Shown: positions 11,520 through 23,300 of the stretch, piece by piece
How positions within the stretch are numbered: the first letter of the stretch is position 1
Layout: the number at the start of each line of letters is the position of its first letter
NCBI GenBank assembly: GCA_028565635.1
Contig: JAOXYB010025291.1
Location: 1-32,102, forward strand
Reading direction: 5' to 3'
DNA: 32,102 bases
Source of the DNA: Phoronis ovalis
Taxonomy: Eukaryota; Phoronida; Phoronidae
Notes under the pieces: model-generated
Databases searched by the model: none
What the model was told of the DNA's origin: nothing
The model's input: only the letters and a program-made list of their open reading frames with translations
Translations under genes and position numbers: made by a program

Positions 11520-11527
11520 TTTGGCGC
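11520..11527 (+). promoter_or_regulatory. E2F-like site TTTGGCGC
   Basis: The octamer fits the E2F consensus TTTSSCGC exactly and is followed by GGG. It lies about 160 bp upstream of the NIPBL exon 1 donor, in a region where CpG-containing words are otherwise rare. Cell-cycle control of a cohesin loader would make sense, but this is one short motif. Confidence 0.45.
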
Positions 11528-11589
11528 GGGTATTGTTGTCACCACCTTCTTTAGTCTAATTTCTTCAATAAATTTGGAGAAATATTAAA

Positions 11590-11688
11590 ATTGTTACTTT
11601 TGTTTCTTTAAGTAACACGCAGGGCTAACATTTGGACCCAATATGTTGTGGTAGTCTGTGTAAAAGATCTAAACAGGACATAATATCG
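11590..11688 (+). other. NIPBL: NIPBL non-coding exon 1 (3' boundary defined)
   Basis: A strong donor, CG|GTAAGT, occurs at 11689, before the coding exon whose acceptor is at 12985-12986 (CTGTAG). Exon 2 carries only nine bases before its ATG, so an upstream 5'UTR exon is required, and this donor is the best candidate. The 5' limit given is a guess. Confidence 0.5.
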
Positions 11689-12986
11689 GTAAGTTACTTT
11701 GTGTTGTCTCCGTCATTTTGAATTTTTTGATTGATTGGCTTCCTTCTTTTCCTTAAATATTGTGATAAGTTTTCCAATAGTGCTTCAAATTTTAAATCTT
11801 GGATGATAACAACTAACATTTGGGAGAGAGTACCACTATTGTGTGTGCTTTAATCATTGCTTTGTTATTCATGGAGTGCCCTTAAATCAGTTATCAAGTT
11901 ACCAGTCAAAATGCTAAAAAGTAGAAAAATCGTCAAATGTTTCACCAAAAACGCCAAAAGTTTAGTATTAACCTATAAATTCCTGTTATAAAGTTATTCC
12001 ATATTTAATTCCTCACAGTACACTGGTAGTCATATTTTTAATCGTGATTATTGTAAATTATTTGTATGAACAACAGAGTAGATGGAGGAGGGCGTACAGT
12101 CATGGTCAAACTTGTACTCGACCGTGGAAGCATTTACCAAAGTTTGACTGTAATTTTGTAGATTCAAAAATAATGTTGACAGGGAGGCCATGCAACAAGT
12201 TTAGGTTATACAGTAACTACAGTTTCCTTGTAAAATACTGTAGTTGCATTAATGTTGCATTGTTAATGTTCATGTTTGAATCCGGATATACTTAGTCTGC
12301 CTCAAACATTATTTGTGAATTACTAGAACTAATGTCAAAGTGCATAATAATAAGTTTACTTCTACAAATAAGTTTGCTTTTAATTGATGTTTTTTATTTA
12401 AGAAACACTGAAAAGCAATGGATTTCTTATGTTCATTTTGTGAACTATAGTTTTCAAATTACAGAGAACAATATGCAACACAATTAAGTTACCAATATAA
12501 CATGTATTATGACAAGTCAAAAATATATCTAATTTTGTGAAGTTGGTAGCAAAAAATAAGGAAGTAAAGGGGCATTTTGAGAATCTGCTTATATCATGTT
12601 GTTAGGATTTGCTACTTATGAATTACAAGATTTCATACAATTGTAGTGCTGCTACACATATGGAGACAACTATATTACAAATATTTTAGCACCTCCCTGA
12701 ATTAATCATCATAACATGCATCATAAGAGCTTTAGAATAATTGGACTAGCCTTTGATGGAAAAACCCACCCATATCTTTGCAATTCAGTAATTTAATCCA
12801 CTCCAACAATGTGAAAAATCAATGAGAAATGTACTTAAATAAGGATTATCTTAATCTGTGGAGAAATAATGTCAAATGTATTAAGCTAACTACTCATTAG
12901 GATAAAAAGCTCTCAACTGTCAACATTTCTGGCTGTGCTGCAAGTGCTATGTATGTTAAATGAACACTGTTTTCATATTCCTGTAG
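11689..12986 (+). other. NIPBL: NIPBL intron 1, no feature seen
   Basis: About 1.3 kb of AT-rich sequence between the presumed non-coding exon and coding exon 2. A 9-bp inverted repeat (AACTACAGT at 12215-12223, ACTGTAGTT at 12237-12245) is the only local structure noticed. An open frame at 12044-12295 shows no recognisable motif. Confidence 0.5.
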
Positions 12987-12995
12987 GTTACCAAA

Positions 12996-14367
12996 ATGAA
13001 TGGTGAGATACCAAGTGTTCCAATAACCACACTTGCAGGCATTACTAGCCTATCTGATTGTAAGTATACATAACTGTTTTTTGCAAGTCTTATCAAGAAA
13101 CACAAGGAGCAAGCTTAACATTTAACGGTTTTACATCTAATCAGTCTGTAAATAAAGACAGGTATAGATTCTAAACAAGGTGAAAGAAATAAAGAGTGCT
13201 AGTCATAGTCCTTGTCTTAAATTTTTATGCAGGCTTGCGTGACTTTGCATGTCATTATTACATTGTTTTATTCTCTTGACGCAAAATACATTGTTATTGG
13301 TCAAAATTAGTTGCCAAAATCATGTGTATTAGTTACAGCAAAGACAATTTGAGACCAAGTGGTTATATCAGTACTCAGGATTATACGGGTTGACAACTGA
13401 ACAGTTATGAAACTCTTTTGCATCTAAGCTTCTTACTAATTTATACATTTCTAAATTTATGAAATACATGCATTTTTAAATCTTTATTTAGTATAGTTTT
13501 CTCCTAAGTAATTTACCTTTTATCCCAGGTGATTCTTTAAACCCCAGTAAAGTTTAGCTGATTTTACCTATTGTTTGAGCTACATCACTGGAATTTCATA
13601 TATTTTGATATGTGGAAGGGCCACATATGTAAAAAGAAAGATAAATTTCGCTCCTTCTTACTAACCTGAAATAAACTGGCATATTACTAATTTGTTAATA
13701 TAATAAAGAAAAAAGTTGTATTTAATTTTGTTTCAGTGTTACCTGAGTTACCGCTTCCTACTCCAGCACCGGAAACTGTACATCACAACAGCAGTCTGTT
13801 ATATCACCCTCAAGTAGCAGATAGAGCTCGCAGACTTCTAGCATCCCCAGATGAAAATTTAGTTTCACAATTAGTCAGTGCATTGTCTCATACCAACACA
13901 AATGACATGTAAGTAGCCTCTGTTATGTTCCTGTATGCATAAATTTTGAGTCAGCAAATGCATGCAGTTGGAATTTTCGGAAAATTAGCACAGCCAAAAA
14001 ATTGTTATTTTTTTCCAACTGTGCTATTGTATAAATTAGTAAATTGAAAATGGAAAAATGTAAACAATTTATGAATTTGGGCATTTGAATTTTATGAAAT
14101 TATTAAATTGTGGAAAAGAGGAATGTGTAAATTGTGGAACTGGAAAAATGTGGAACAGATGTTACTGCAGACTCCTACTTCTTGTAATGACAGGTTAAGA
14201 CTGAATTAGATTGTGTTTAACAACACCAAGTGAGTGTTTATTTTACAGTCAACTAAAAGATGGATATGACAGTTATGATGTCGAGGGAGATATCCCAGAA
14301 TTGCTACGAGCTGTACTGAATCAAAATCCTAATGTATTTAAAGAAAGCAGAATGCAGGATGGATGGG
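12996..14367 (+). other. NIPBL: NIPBL N-terminal MAU2-binding region (exons 2-4)
   Basis: Coding parts are 12996-13059, 13737-13908 and 14249-14367, about 118 residues. Conserved elements are ITTLAGITSL, DENLVSQLV and the acidic VEGDIPELL..VL..NPNVFKES segment, all in the same order as vertebrate NIPBL. The extreme N-terminus of this family wraps through MAU2/SCC4, and its conservation here implies that the partner is used. Confidence 0.9.
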
Positions 14368-17300
14368 GTGAGCTAAATTTTGTCTTCATCTTCATTCTTA
14401 GACAACTTTTGATAATTTGGAACTTTAAGGAAAAACTATAATTTAGTGGCTAACTTTGTAGTTTCAGCATCATTACACTGTATAAATTGACAAGCAAGCT
14501 TTCCTTGCAGATCTTTAATGTAAAGCTTTGAATATTTGTGAGTTCACTTAATCAGGTCATCAGTAATCCCCAAGTGCAACAGACCTCATGAGTGTTAGAA
14601 AAATATTAATAAATAAAGTCTTTATGGAGACAAAATTACCACATTGCCTTGTACTTTCAATGCCTTGTCTAGTGAATTCCTGCTAAAACTTTGTGAAGCA
14701 TGGCATATTCTATTTTTCCAGGCATGCATCACCAACCTTATCAGTCATCATATCATAGTAGTCAACAAATGAACCAGTATCCTAACCAGGCTGGATACCA
14801 ACATCAGTCATTTCCTGGTAGTCAGTCATCGTCATTTACAAGTCAGCAGACGTTCCATGGTCAACAGTCACCATATCATGCAGGGCAGCAACAGTCTCCC
14901 TATGGTCAACAAAGTCCGTATCACGCTGGAGGCAGCCAACAGTCACCATATGCTGTTGGTTTTCCTCCTACTAGTCCTGCAAGGTAAAATTTAGAAATTA
15001 ATGCCAATGTTTGCCTACAATTTTGTGTATATCAGGAATATATCTGTTTCTCCTAAGGATACTGCTGCTTTTTGTCAAATTGTATAATTGTTTCAACATT
15101 TGTTACTTGTACACTTTGTAAAACATACACTCAAAAATATTGTTGACAGAATCAATATCTGTTCCTAGCAAATTAATGCATCATTTTGAATACACAGTGT
15201 ATCACATTAAACCAATTATTTTACACCGACTATTGTGCAGGTATCCGCCACAAACTCATAGCCCTGCAAGACACGGAGCACAAGGCAGCCCTTATGTGAA
15301 TCAGCAATCAAGTCCTTATCCTAACCAGCCACAGAATAAATTTCAACAACAGTTTACTGATTTTGCCTCCCCACAAATGAATTATTCAGCACAGTCAGGT
15401 AAATAATATATGAAAGACTAAGTAGTAAATTTCCTGTTTGTTATTACTGATATATGTTTGCAGTAATTAATTATGAAACTTTCACACACTACGTCAACTG
15501 GTGCTTCAGTTAACCAGTGACCCACCACCAGTTTGTGTCCCACTGTAAACCAGGCTTGTCAAAGTTGATTGTTTACCGTAAAGACTTGTTTACCATACAT
15601 GTTACTTTGTGTTACTAAATGGTTCAAAGGCATCAGAATATGCAGGTATGCACTAAGATTGTTATTTCAAACTTATAGTTTATCAATAAAATATCCAAAA
15701 TAATACAAACTATAAAAAGGTTCAAATTTTTCATATTCTCCATTTCAGGACCTGCGGTCAATGGTGGTAGCCAATTGCAAAACAATTTACAGTATCATCA
15801 GATAAATAGGCAACAGCAGCACATTAGAAAATCCTCTACAAGTTGGTGTTTTCTTGCATGTTTAAGTTTTATGTTTGAAAATAATGCACTTTGACTATAT
15901 TAAAGTAGTCTAGGCTACTTGCTTAAAATTTGTAAAGAAAATTAAATTTAAATATTTTTGAATTATCCAATATTTTATTCAATTTAGTACAATTATACAA
16001 CCGACTAGTAATAGATTAGCCACACAGTTGTGTTTATTTCTTGTAGAAATTTAAATTAAAATATACCTATTTGTATTATGAAAACTGAAGTTGCATTAGA
16101 ATTACTATTGACATTTACTACCAGTATTTAAAAAATAATGCAACATTTTCAGTGTCATCGCCAGCCCAAGCTACTGCTGCTCCCTCTACTGCTGAACTTC
16201 CACAACAAAACAGACCGCTTCATGACATGTCTCAGCCACCATTCGAAGAAGAGAGTGGACCTGTACGCAAAGCAAACAGGCGACATTCGTCAACAGAAGA
16301 TAGAAGGTAAACAGAATTGGTGTTCTTATTATTATCATATGAGATGTGTACTTTTAATTTTTGTGCGCTACAGATTGACTAGTACTTTAATCAGTGTCAT
16401 CATTTCATGAAAATGACTAAAACAAATTGCAAACAAGTATGTAATTTCATCACCAGGCTTATTGTTAGTGTATGGTGTTAAGTTTTATATGCTATTTTAT
16501 TTATGTCTTATGGTATCACTGATTCAATTTTTGCCTAAAATATTTGACATAAATGTTACAGATCGATTGATAGTCATTCTGACAAGAGTAAGAGCAAAAG
16601 TGTCAAGAAGCCTGTAGTTATGTTGCAATCTATTAACGCAGATGTGAGTATTGAGCAAATAATGCTAAAAAAAAAGTATATTTTAAAAATTTGTGGTTTG
16701 TCTGTAAAGGACATGCTAAATATAGACAGCACTTCAGTTAAATGTTCTAGTCGTTAAATTGCCTTTTGATTTTGGGTCGGAGGTATTTGGCTTTGGGAAT
16801 GGGATCAAAATGGCACTTGATAAACATTGGAAAACATTTTGCTATATTAAAAAAATTCAAATAAGCACATTATCAACTACCATTCAGTGCCATTTTGACT
16901 TATTGATTTCAAATTTTCAAAAAAAATCGGGGAAAATGTTTTAAGAAGCCAAGAACACATTTTATATACATATTGAATAACTCTATATATCATCAGTGAA
17001 TGTTATCTTAATGTGATTATTGAATTTACTCTGATGCAGGAAATTCAACTGGCCTCTGCTTCAGAGAGTGATTTAGAAAGTATGCAGCTAATGACACCAA
17101 AAATAAAATGTAAGTGATAACCAGTTTTTACTATAGGTATTTCCATAATGAATATGGATGTTTTAAAATCATTTAGAAATCAAATTTTGGTGTATTCTAT
17201 ATTAATTGTGCTGTATAGCAAAAATGCAATGCAAGTTAAAACACGCTCAAATATGGTAATTCAGTTAAAAATTCAGGTAAAAAAAGTTTTGGTGAAAATA

Positions 17301-20300
17301 TAATGTAATGTTTTGTTCGTAATTTAAAGGCAAAATTCCAACTCTGTTTTGCGTGCAGTAGTAGTCTATTCTTGCCATTTACCCTTCTAGTCAATAAAGC
17401 ATCACTACCAATCCACAATGATTTATTAAGGTTTCTTTGGCCAATATGTATATTTTTTTCTTTTGTAGTGACAAAACTGGATATGAAAAAGGATAGGAAA
17501 GGTACCAAAACAGGGGCAGATGGGGACAAAAGGGGTAAGAATTATGTTGATTTTCATAAAGAAACAATTTTAGTTAGGTTATATAAATGACTGGTAGAAA
17601 AAATCTGAGCAAGTAGCAAAAACAGAACTACCCAAACAAATATTGGCATAAAACAAAGTTTTTCTAAGTTACCTAATTAGATGAATAATTATTCTCACTG
17701 CTTTTAGCAACTTTTGCATATCCCTAATGCAGTTAGATATGCATACTAAGTGTAGGTATTCTTTGTAGGGCTTAAGCGAAACAGGGACCCTTCTATGGAC
17801 TGGAATCCTGACAAAGATTTTGATCCTTATGGATCCTTTAGTTCGTCATTAAGTGAGCGAGTTAAGCGTCGAAGGCGACAGACAAATTCTTATGTTGAGA
17901 ACGATGATGAGACTGAAGCTGATGTGACTATGACACGTGAAGTCACAATGCTAGAAACATTGACAGAGACTCCTGTTGATGGTGCTGGTAAGTTAGTTCT
18001 TAGTAAGAAATATTAGGGAAACTTACGCCAACAATTCTCATACTTTAGTGCAGTATGTAAAATTTTGTCTAAATTAACGTTTCCTCCGAAGTAGTTTTCT
18101 AAATCTGAAAAATGGGAAAGAGATCCTGTAAGGAGACTGAAAGTTATCTGCTTGTAAAGTAAAGTTTGTGAACTACTCTTCACTGATAAATGATGTTGTT
18201 GCTACAATTGCTGTATTATTTTGTGTTAGTCTGTGCTAGTTGACTTGATGATTACTTACTCAAATCATAATAATCACTACAACCAGTCAGTAGGTAAATG
18301 TCAAATTGACACAAACTGTCTATGTGTACTTTAAATAGAGTCCATATTATTTCTGTTTTAGTGCCAAAGAGGAAAAAGAAAGAAAAGTCGAAAAAACTTG
18401 TGATTGACTTAAGTCGCAGTATATGTGGGGAGGAGTTAATGGAAACTGCCATATTTAGACGTTTTAACAGTGCAATTGATGGTGTGTTGGATCAGGCTGA
18501 AGAGATGGATTTAACAGGCATAGATATAGGTAAAGTTGTAGTAACTTGTATAGAATAGACAAAACCTACACGTGAGTGTTGTATGAAATGGCTAAAGCCC
18601 GATTTCTTCTGACCTGTGCTTGTAGGGTACAGGTCAGAAGAAATCTGTGACTTCTCAAATAGAAGGTTATTTTATTCCTAACATGGAATACTCTTTAAAA
18701 AATGCCAAAATATGAAAAACAGTTAAAGCTAAATGTAAATTTTATAAAACTGTAAAATTTAAACTTTTTGTTTCCTTCCAAAGTATTTGAAGGTATCTAG
18801 ATCCATGCATTTCAGTAGTGTTTGCACTGTGTACTGCAAAGATTTTCAGTGTTCGTGTTTAGGGAAAAAGTTATGTTGTATTGTTTCTGGGAAAGACAAA
18901 CTTGAATTTTAGCATTTAGAATATGATTTTAGCATACACAGACTTTACAGAAAAACATGTTTCAAACTGGTCATTAAACAATGTTTTGATTTTAGATGAC
19001 ACTGATACTGCAGCTCCTGCGGAATCTTTAATTGGTAGACAACAGTTACAAGAGCTTTGTAGTGAGGCTGCCAAACTGAAAACTATGGGCGTTATGAATC
19101 AGGTATAAATTTTACAATGTATGACAAGTTACATACGCCACAGCTAGTAAGAGGCTAAACAGTGTGTAATACTACGATGAGTTTGTTTTTCTTACCTTCA
19201 CCTACATCTGGAGGCAGTGAATATACTATATTCTCATTAAAGTTTGTGTAATGCTGTGTGACCCCACTGCCCAGTGACCCTTGTATCTGATTAATAGAAA
19301 ATGTGATTGACTGCTGTTTGCAGTAGTATCTTAATTAAACATTGTGAAATAGAAAATAACACTTTGGTATTTATGATTTGTTTTAGCATAGGACTTTGAG
19401 AATAATTTTTCCTTTATACTTCCAGATACCTTATGAACGCCTTGTAAAACTACTTACAATTCTACAATGGAATATTAGAGATGGCTCCAAAGTGTTGCTG
19501 CTCCCAAATATTAATGTGAGACAATTTTACATGGTATTCACTCCCAAAAATGATCTCTTTCTTAGTGTAGTTTGTATCCCGTTTGTAAGTCAAATGTTTA
19601 TTTCTAGATACAAACACAGAGTCATCCCCACAAGTCAACTTCAGGAAAATAACATTCTGTTCTGTTTGCCATTTTGTTTTCAACCTGGCAATATAATAGG
19701 TATCCTTAGGTGACACATCCACATGACCATGCAGAATTGCACTATGGTTAAGTTCAAATTGCTTCAATCTAACTTTTGCAGGAAGATGAAAACGAAGATG
19801 AATCTCGACTTTGGCGTGAACTCACCATGGAACGTGTCATGCGAAGTGTAGATGCTGCGCTTGTTGCTTTGCACATCATGACATCGCCTAACATGCCAAA
19901 ACAAGTATATATTGAAGATGTCATAGACCGTTTAGTATTCTTAACGAAATATCAACTAATTAATACTATCTACCCAGAGTTTGATCCAGTTTATAGGATT
20001 GACCCAAAAGGTCAGTTTGAAGAAAATTATTTTATTCCATGGATGTTCTGCTCATTTCTTTAAAAATTTTAAAATATTTGTCACAACCCTGTAACTTTTA
20101 TTGTTTTCATCACATTTGCTATCTATAGTATTTCCAGTTAAAGTGTGTTTTTATTCATTATTACAAAGGTAAATTATCACCACATGTATATGATGTAAAC
20201 AGCCAAAGGCATATGAAATGGTATTGTCATGTGTCATGTCCTTAAATTTGTCATTTGTTTGTGATAAACAGTTTTCTCAGTCTCATAAGTTTTTGTCATA

Positions 20301-23300
20301 TTTCATGTAATTTTCATTTTATTCAGCACAATACCAGAGTGTGAAACAGAAAAGAGCTCATGCAAAACACGTAAAACATAAAAGTACATTGACACTGTAC
20401 AATAAACTAACAGAAATACTTGGCAACTTAGCAGAGTTAGTTGAAATTCAGGAGTTAACAGACACAGTCATTTTACAGGTATGAATGTTTTATGTTGTTA
20501 GCAATAACAGTCACACAAGGCGACTTAGGTGTCATAATGTAACTTGTACTTTTCTTTTTGTTTTTATGCCCATCCACATAATGGCTGGGCATATAGTCTT
20601 AGCGAAGGCGTCGTTGTCGTATGTAACACTTTCTTTGCCTTGCGATAACAGCTTCAGTTTTTACCCAATCAGCTTCATATTCGGAACAGGTGAAAGTGCA
20701 GGGCTGTTTTACTTTTGACCTTGATTACTTCAAATATGGCTGACTGGTGGCCATGTTTGTTATCGAGAGGGCACGTAACGTTGCGTCTATAGCCGTGAAG
20801 ACGAAGCACTACCTGGACGATTCAAAGGTGGTTCCAGGAAGGCCATAGACTGGTGGGCGTAATAGGCTAGGTGACATTTTAAAATGACGTGGACAAGTAG
20901 GTCAAAGGCTGTAACGATTATTGGACATTTTTTGCCGTGCATAACACTTTCTTTGTCTCGTAATAACTGCTTTAGTTTTTATCCTATCAGCTCCATATTT
21001 GGTACAAAGTAAGTACAGGATTACTTCCAACATGGCTGACTGGTGGCCATATTGGTTCGTGAGATTGCACGTCATAATAACACCTTCAGTTTTATCCGAT
21101 CAGTTTCATATTCTGCACAGAGTAAGTCCAGGTCACAGTACATGCTATGTGTAATTTTGACCTAGATTACTTCCAATATGGCCAACTGGCGGCCATATTT
21201 GTTCTCAAGAGGGCACGTAACATTGCGTTTATAGCCGCGAAGACAAAGCCCTACCTGGACGATTCATAGGTGGTTCTAGGAAGACTATAGGTTGGTGGGC
21301 GTAGTAGGCTAGGTGACATTTTAAAATGACTTTGACAAGTAGGTCAAATGCCATTACTAATCTTCGACATTTTTTGCCGTGCGTAACACTTTCTTTGTCT
21401 CACAATAACTGCTTCAGTTTTTATCCGATTAGCTCCATATTCTACACAGAATAAGTACAGGTCAAAGTACAGGTTATAATGTTGATCCAAATTACTTCCA
21501 ATATGGCCGACTGGCAGCCATGTTTGTTCCTGAGAGGGCACGTCGTAATAACAGCTTCACTTTTTATCCGATCAGTTTCTTATTTGGTGCAGAGTAAGTA
21601 CAGGTAGCAGTAAGGCTGTATGTAGTTTTGATATAGATTACTTCCAATATGGCCGACTGGTGGCCATGTTTGTTCCTAAGAGGCATATAATGTTGTGTCT
21701 ATCGCCGCGAAGATGAAACGCTGCCTGGACGATTCAAAGGTGGTTCTCGGAAGGCCATAGGTTTGTGGGCGTAATAGGCTAGATGACATTTTAAAATGTC
21801 CTTGCTTGACAAGTAGGTCAAATGCTGGTAGGAATCTTCAACATTTATTACCGTGTATAACTTTCTTTGTTTCGCAATAACTGCTTCAGTTTTTATCCGA
21901 TTAGCCGGTACAGAGTAAATACAGGACAACATACAGATTATATATATAATATTAACCTAGATTACTTTCAATCTGGCCAACTGGCAGCCATTTTTGTTCC
22001 CGAGAAGGCACGTAACGTTGCGTCTATAGCTACGAAGACGAAGCGCTACCTGGACAATTCAAAGGTGGTTCTAGGAAGACCATATAGGTTTGTAGGCGTA
22101 ATGGGCTAGGTGACATTTTAAAATGACCTTGACAAGTAGGACAAATGCCAGTACGAGTCTTCGACATTTTTTACCGTGCGTAACACTTTTTGCCTCACAA
22201 TAACTGCATCAGTTTTTATCCGTTCAGCTCCATATTCAGTACAGAGTAAGTACAGGTTATGTATAATATTGACCCACATTACTTCCAACGTAGGTGACTG
22301 GTGTCATATTTGTTCCTGAGAAGGCATTTCATGTTGCGTTTATAGCAGAAGCGCTACTTGGACGATTCAAAGGTGGTTCTAAGAAGGCCATGGGTTGGTA
22401 ACCCAAATGGGTCACTTTGTCACAAATTAATCCCTAAAAATGGATTTACTTTTCACAGAAATGTCCGTAAAGATTGGTCCACTTTTCAACAAACCTTAAA
22501 AATGGGTCGTTTTTCACGATTATATTTAAAGGCAGCAATTCCAGGGAACTTTTTCAAGAAGAAACCTAAAAAATTGGTCCTTTTTTGTGACAGAAAACCC
22601 TAAAAATGGGTCAATTTTTGAGACCAAAATCCTTAAAAATGGGTGGATATTTTGAGCTTGAGCTGCATATGCATCCCCATCTAAAAATATGGTCAGTTTT
22701 CCCCCGGGGGGGGGTAACGCATCAGATAGCAGATACAGTCATTTTGAATAAGAGTACCCCACAATGATAATCCAGATTATAATGCTTGATGTATTCTATT
22801 CTTTTCTAATATAAAAAACCAATAATGTTAAAAAAATATAATTCTAAACATTGGATGGGCATTAGACATGACAAATGTTTTGTTAAAAATATAGTTCATT
22901 TCAATAATTATGAACAGAGATATCCTACAAGAAACAGGGAACTGAATTCTTGATAGTGTCTTGATTCCTTCAGAGATTTTTTGTTATAATTGGTATCTTT
23001 TATAGAACTGTTTTATAGCTCTTACTATGTTTTCCATTTTTTAGGCTTCTTCACTGGGTGTAACTCCATTTTTTGTTGAGAACATAAGTGAATTGCAGTT
23101 AAATGCTATGAAACTAGTCACAACAGTGTTTTCAAGATATCAGAAACATAGACAGCTAATTTTAGAAGATATTTTCTCATCACTAGCTAGACTACCAAGC
23201 AGTAAGAGAAACCTTAGAAGTTATAGGTGAGTTATTATTATTACCACAATAACAAATTCTGCTTTAGTAGACTACTGCTGTCTACAGAGTGTGACAGCCT

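Larger units (their letters stand above)
11254..11690. promoter_or_regulatory. Probable divergent SCPx/NIPBL promoter
   Basis: The SCPx ATG (11253, minus strand, context CCAAGATG) and the NIPBL first exon (donor after 11688, plus strand) are only about 0.3-0.4 kb apart and point away from each other. No other exon fits between them. A TTTGGCGC E2F-type site lies at 11520-11527 and a half-CRE-like TGACGAGG at about 11502. No convincing TATA box stands out in the AT-rich background. The transcription start sites are not visible from sequence. Confidence 0.6.
14722..19102 (+). other. NIPBL: NIPBL linker: Q/S/P-rich, HP1 motif, basic stretch (exons 5-14)
   Basis: Exons: 14722-14983, 15241-15398, 15749-15841, 16153-16306, 16562-16643, 17040-17109, 17469-17534, 17769-17987, 18362-18529, 18996-19102. 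Exons 5-6 encode a Q/S/P/Y-rich low-complexity stretch with repeated QQSPY. Exon 9 has KPVVMLQSI, whose PVVML (residues 358-362) fits the PxVxL HP1-binding motif found at the equivalent place in mammals. Exons 11-13 are rich in Lys/Arg (RVKRRRRQ, PKRKKKEK), likely nuclear-localisation-like. Exon 13 re-enters strong homology (ETAIFRRFNSAIDGVLDQAEEMD). Exon 7 ends at a weak GTTGGT donor, chosen because its phase fits exon 8; without it the frame runs to a stop at about 15890. Confidence 0.85.

Noticed and set aside
12215-12245. 9-bp inverted repeat in NIPBL intron 1
   Set aside because: It is short enough to occur by chance in 32 kb of AT-rich DNA and has no associated structure.
20570-22600. 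Open frames of 65-81 codons inside the intron 17 array
   Set aside because: They recur only because the repeat units recur, differ in frame between units and resemble no known protein.
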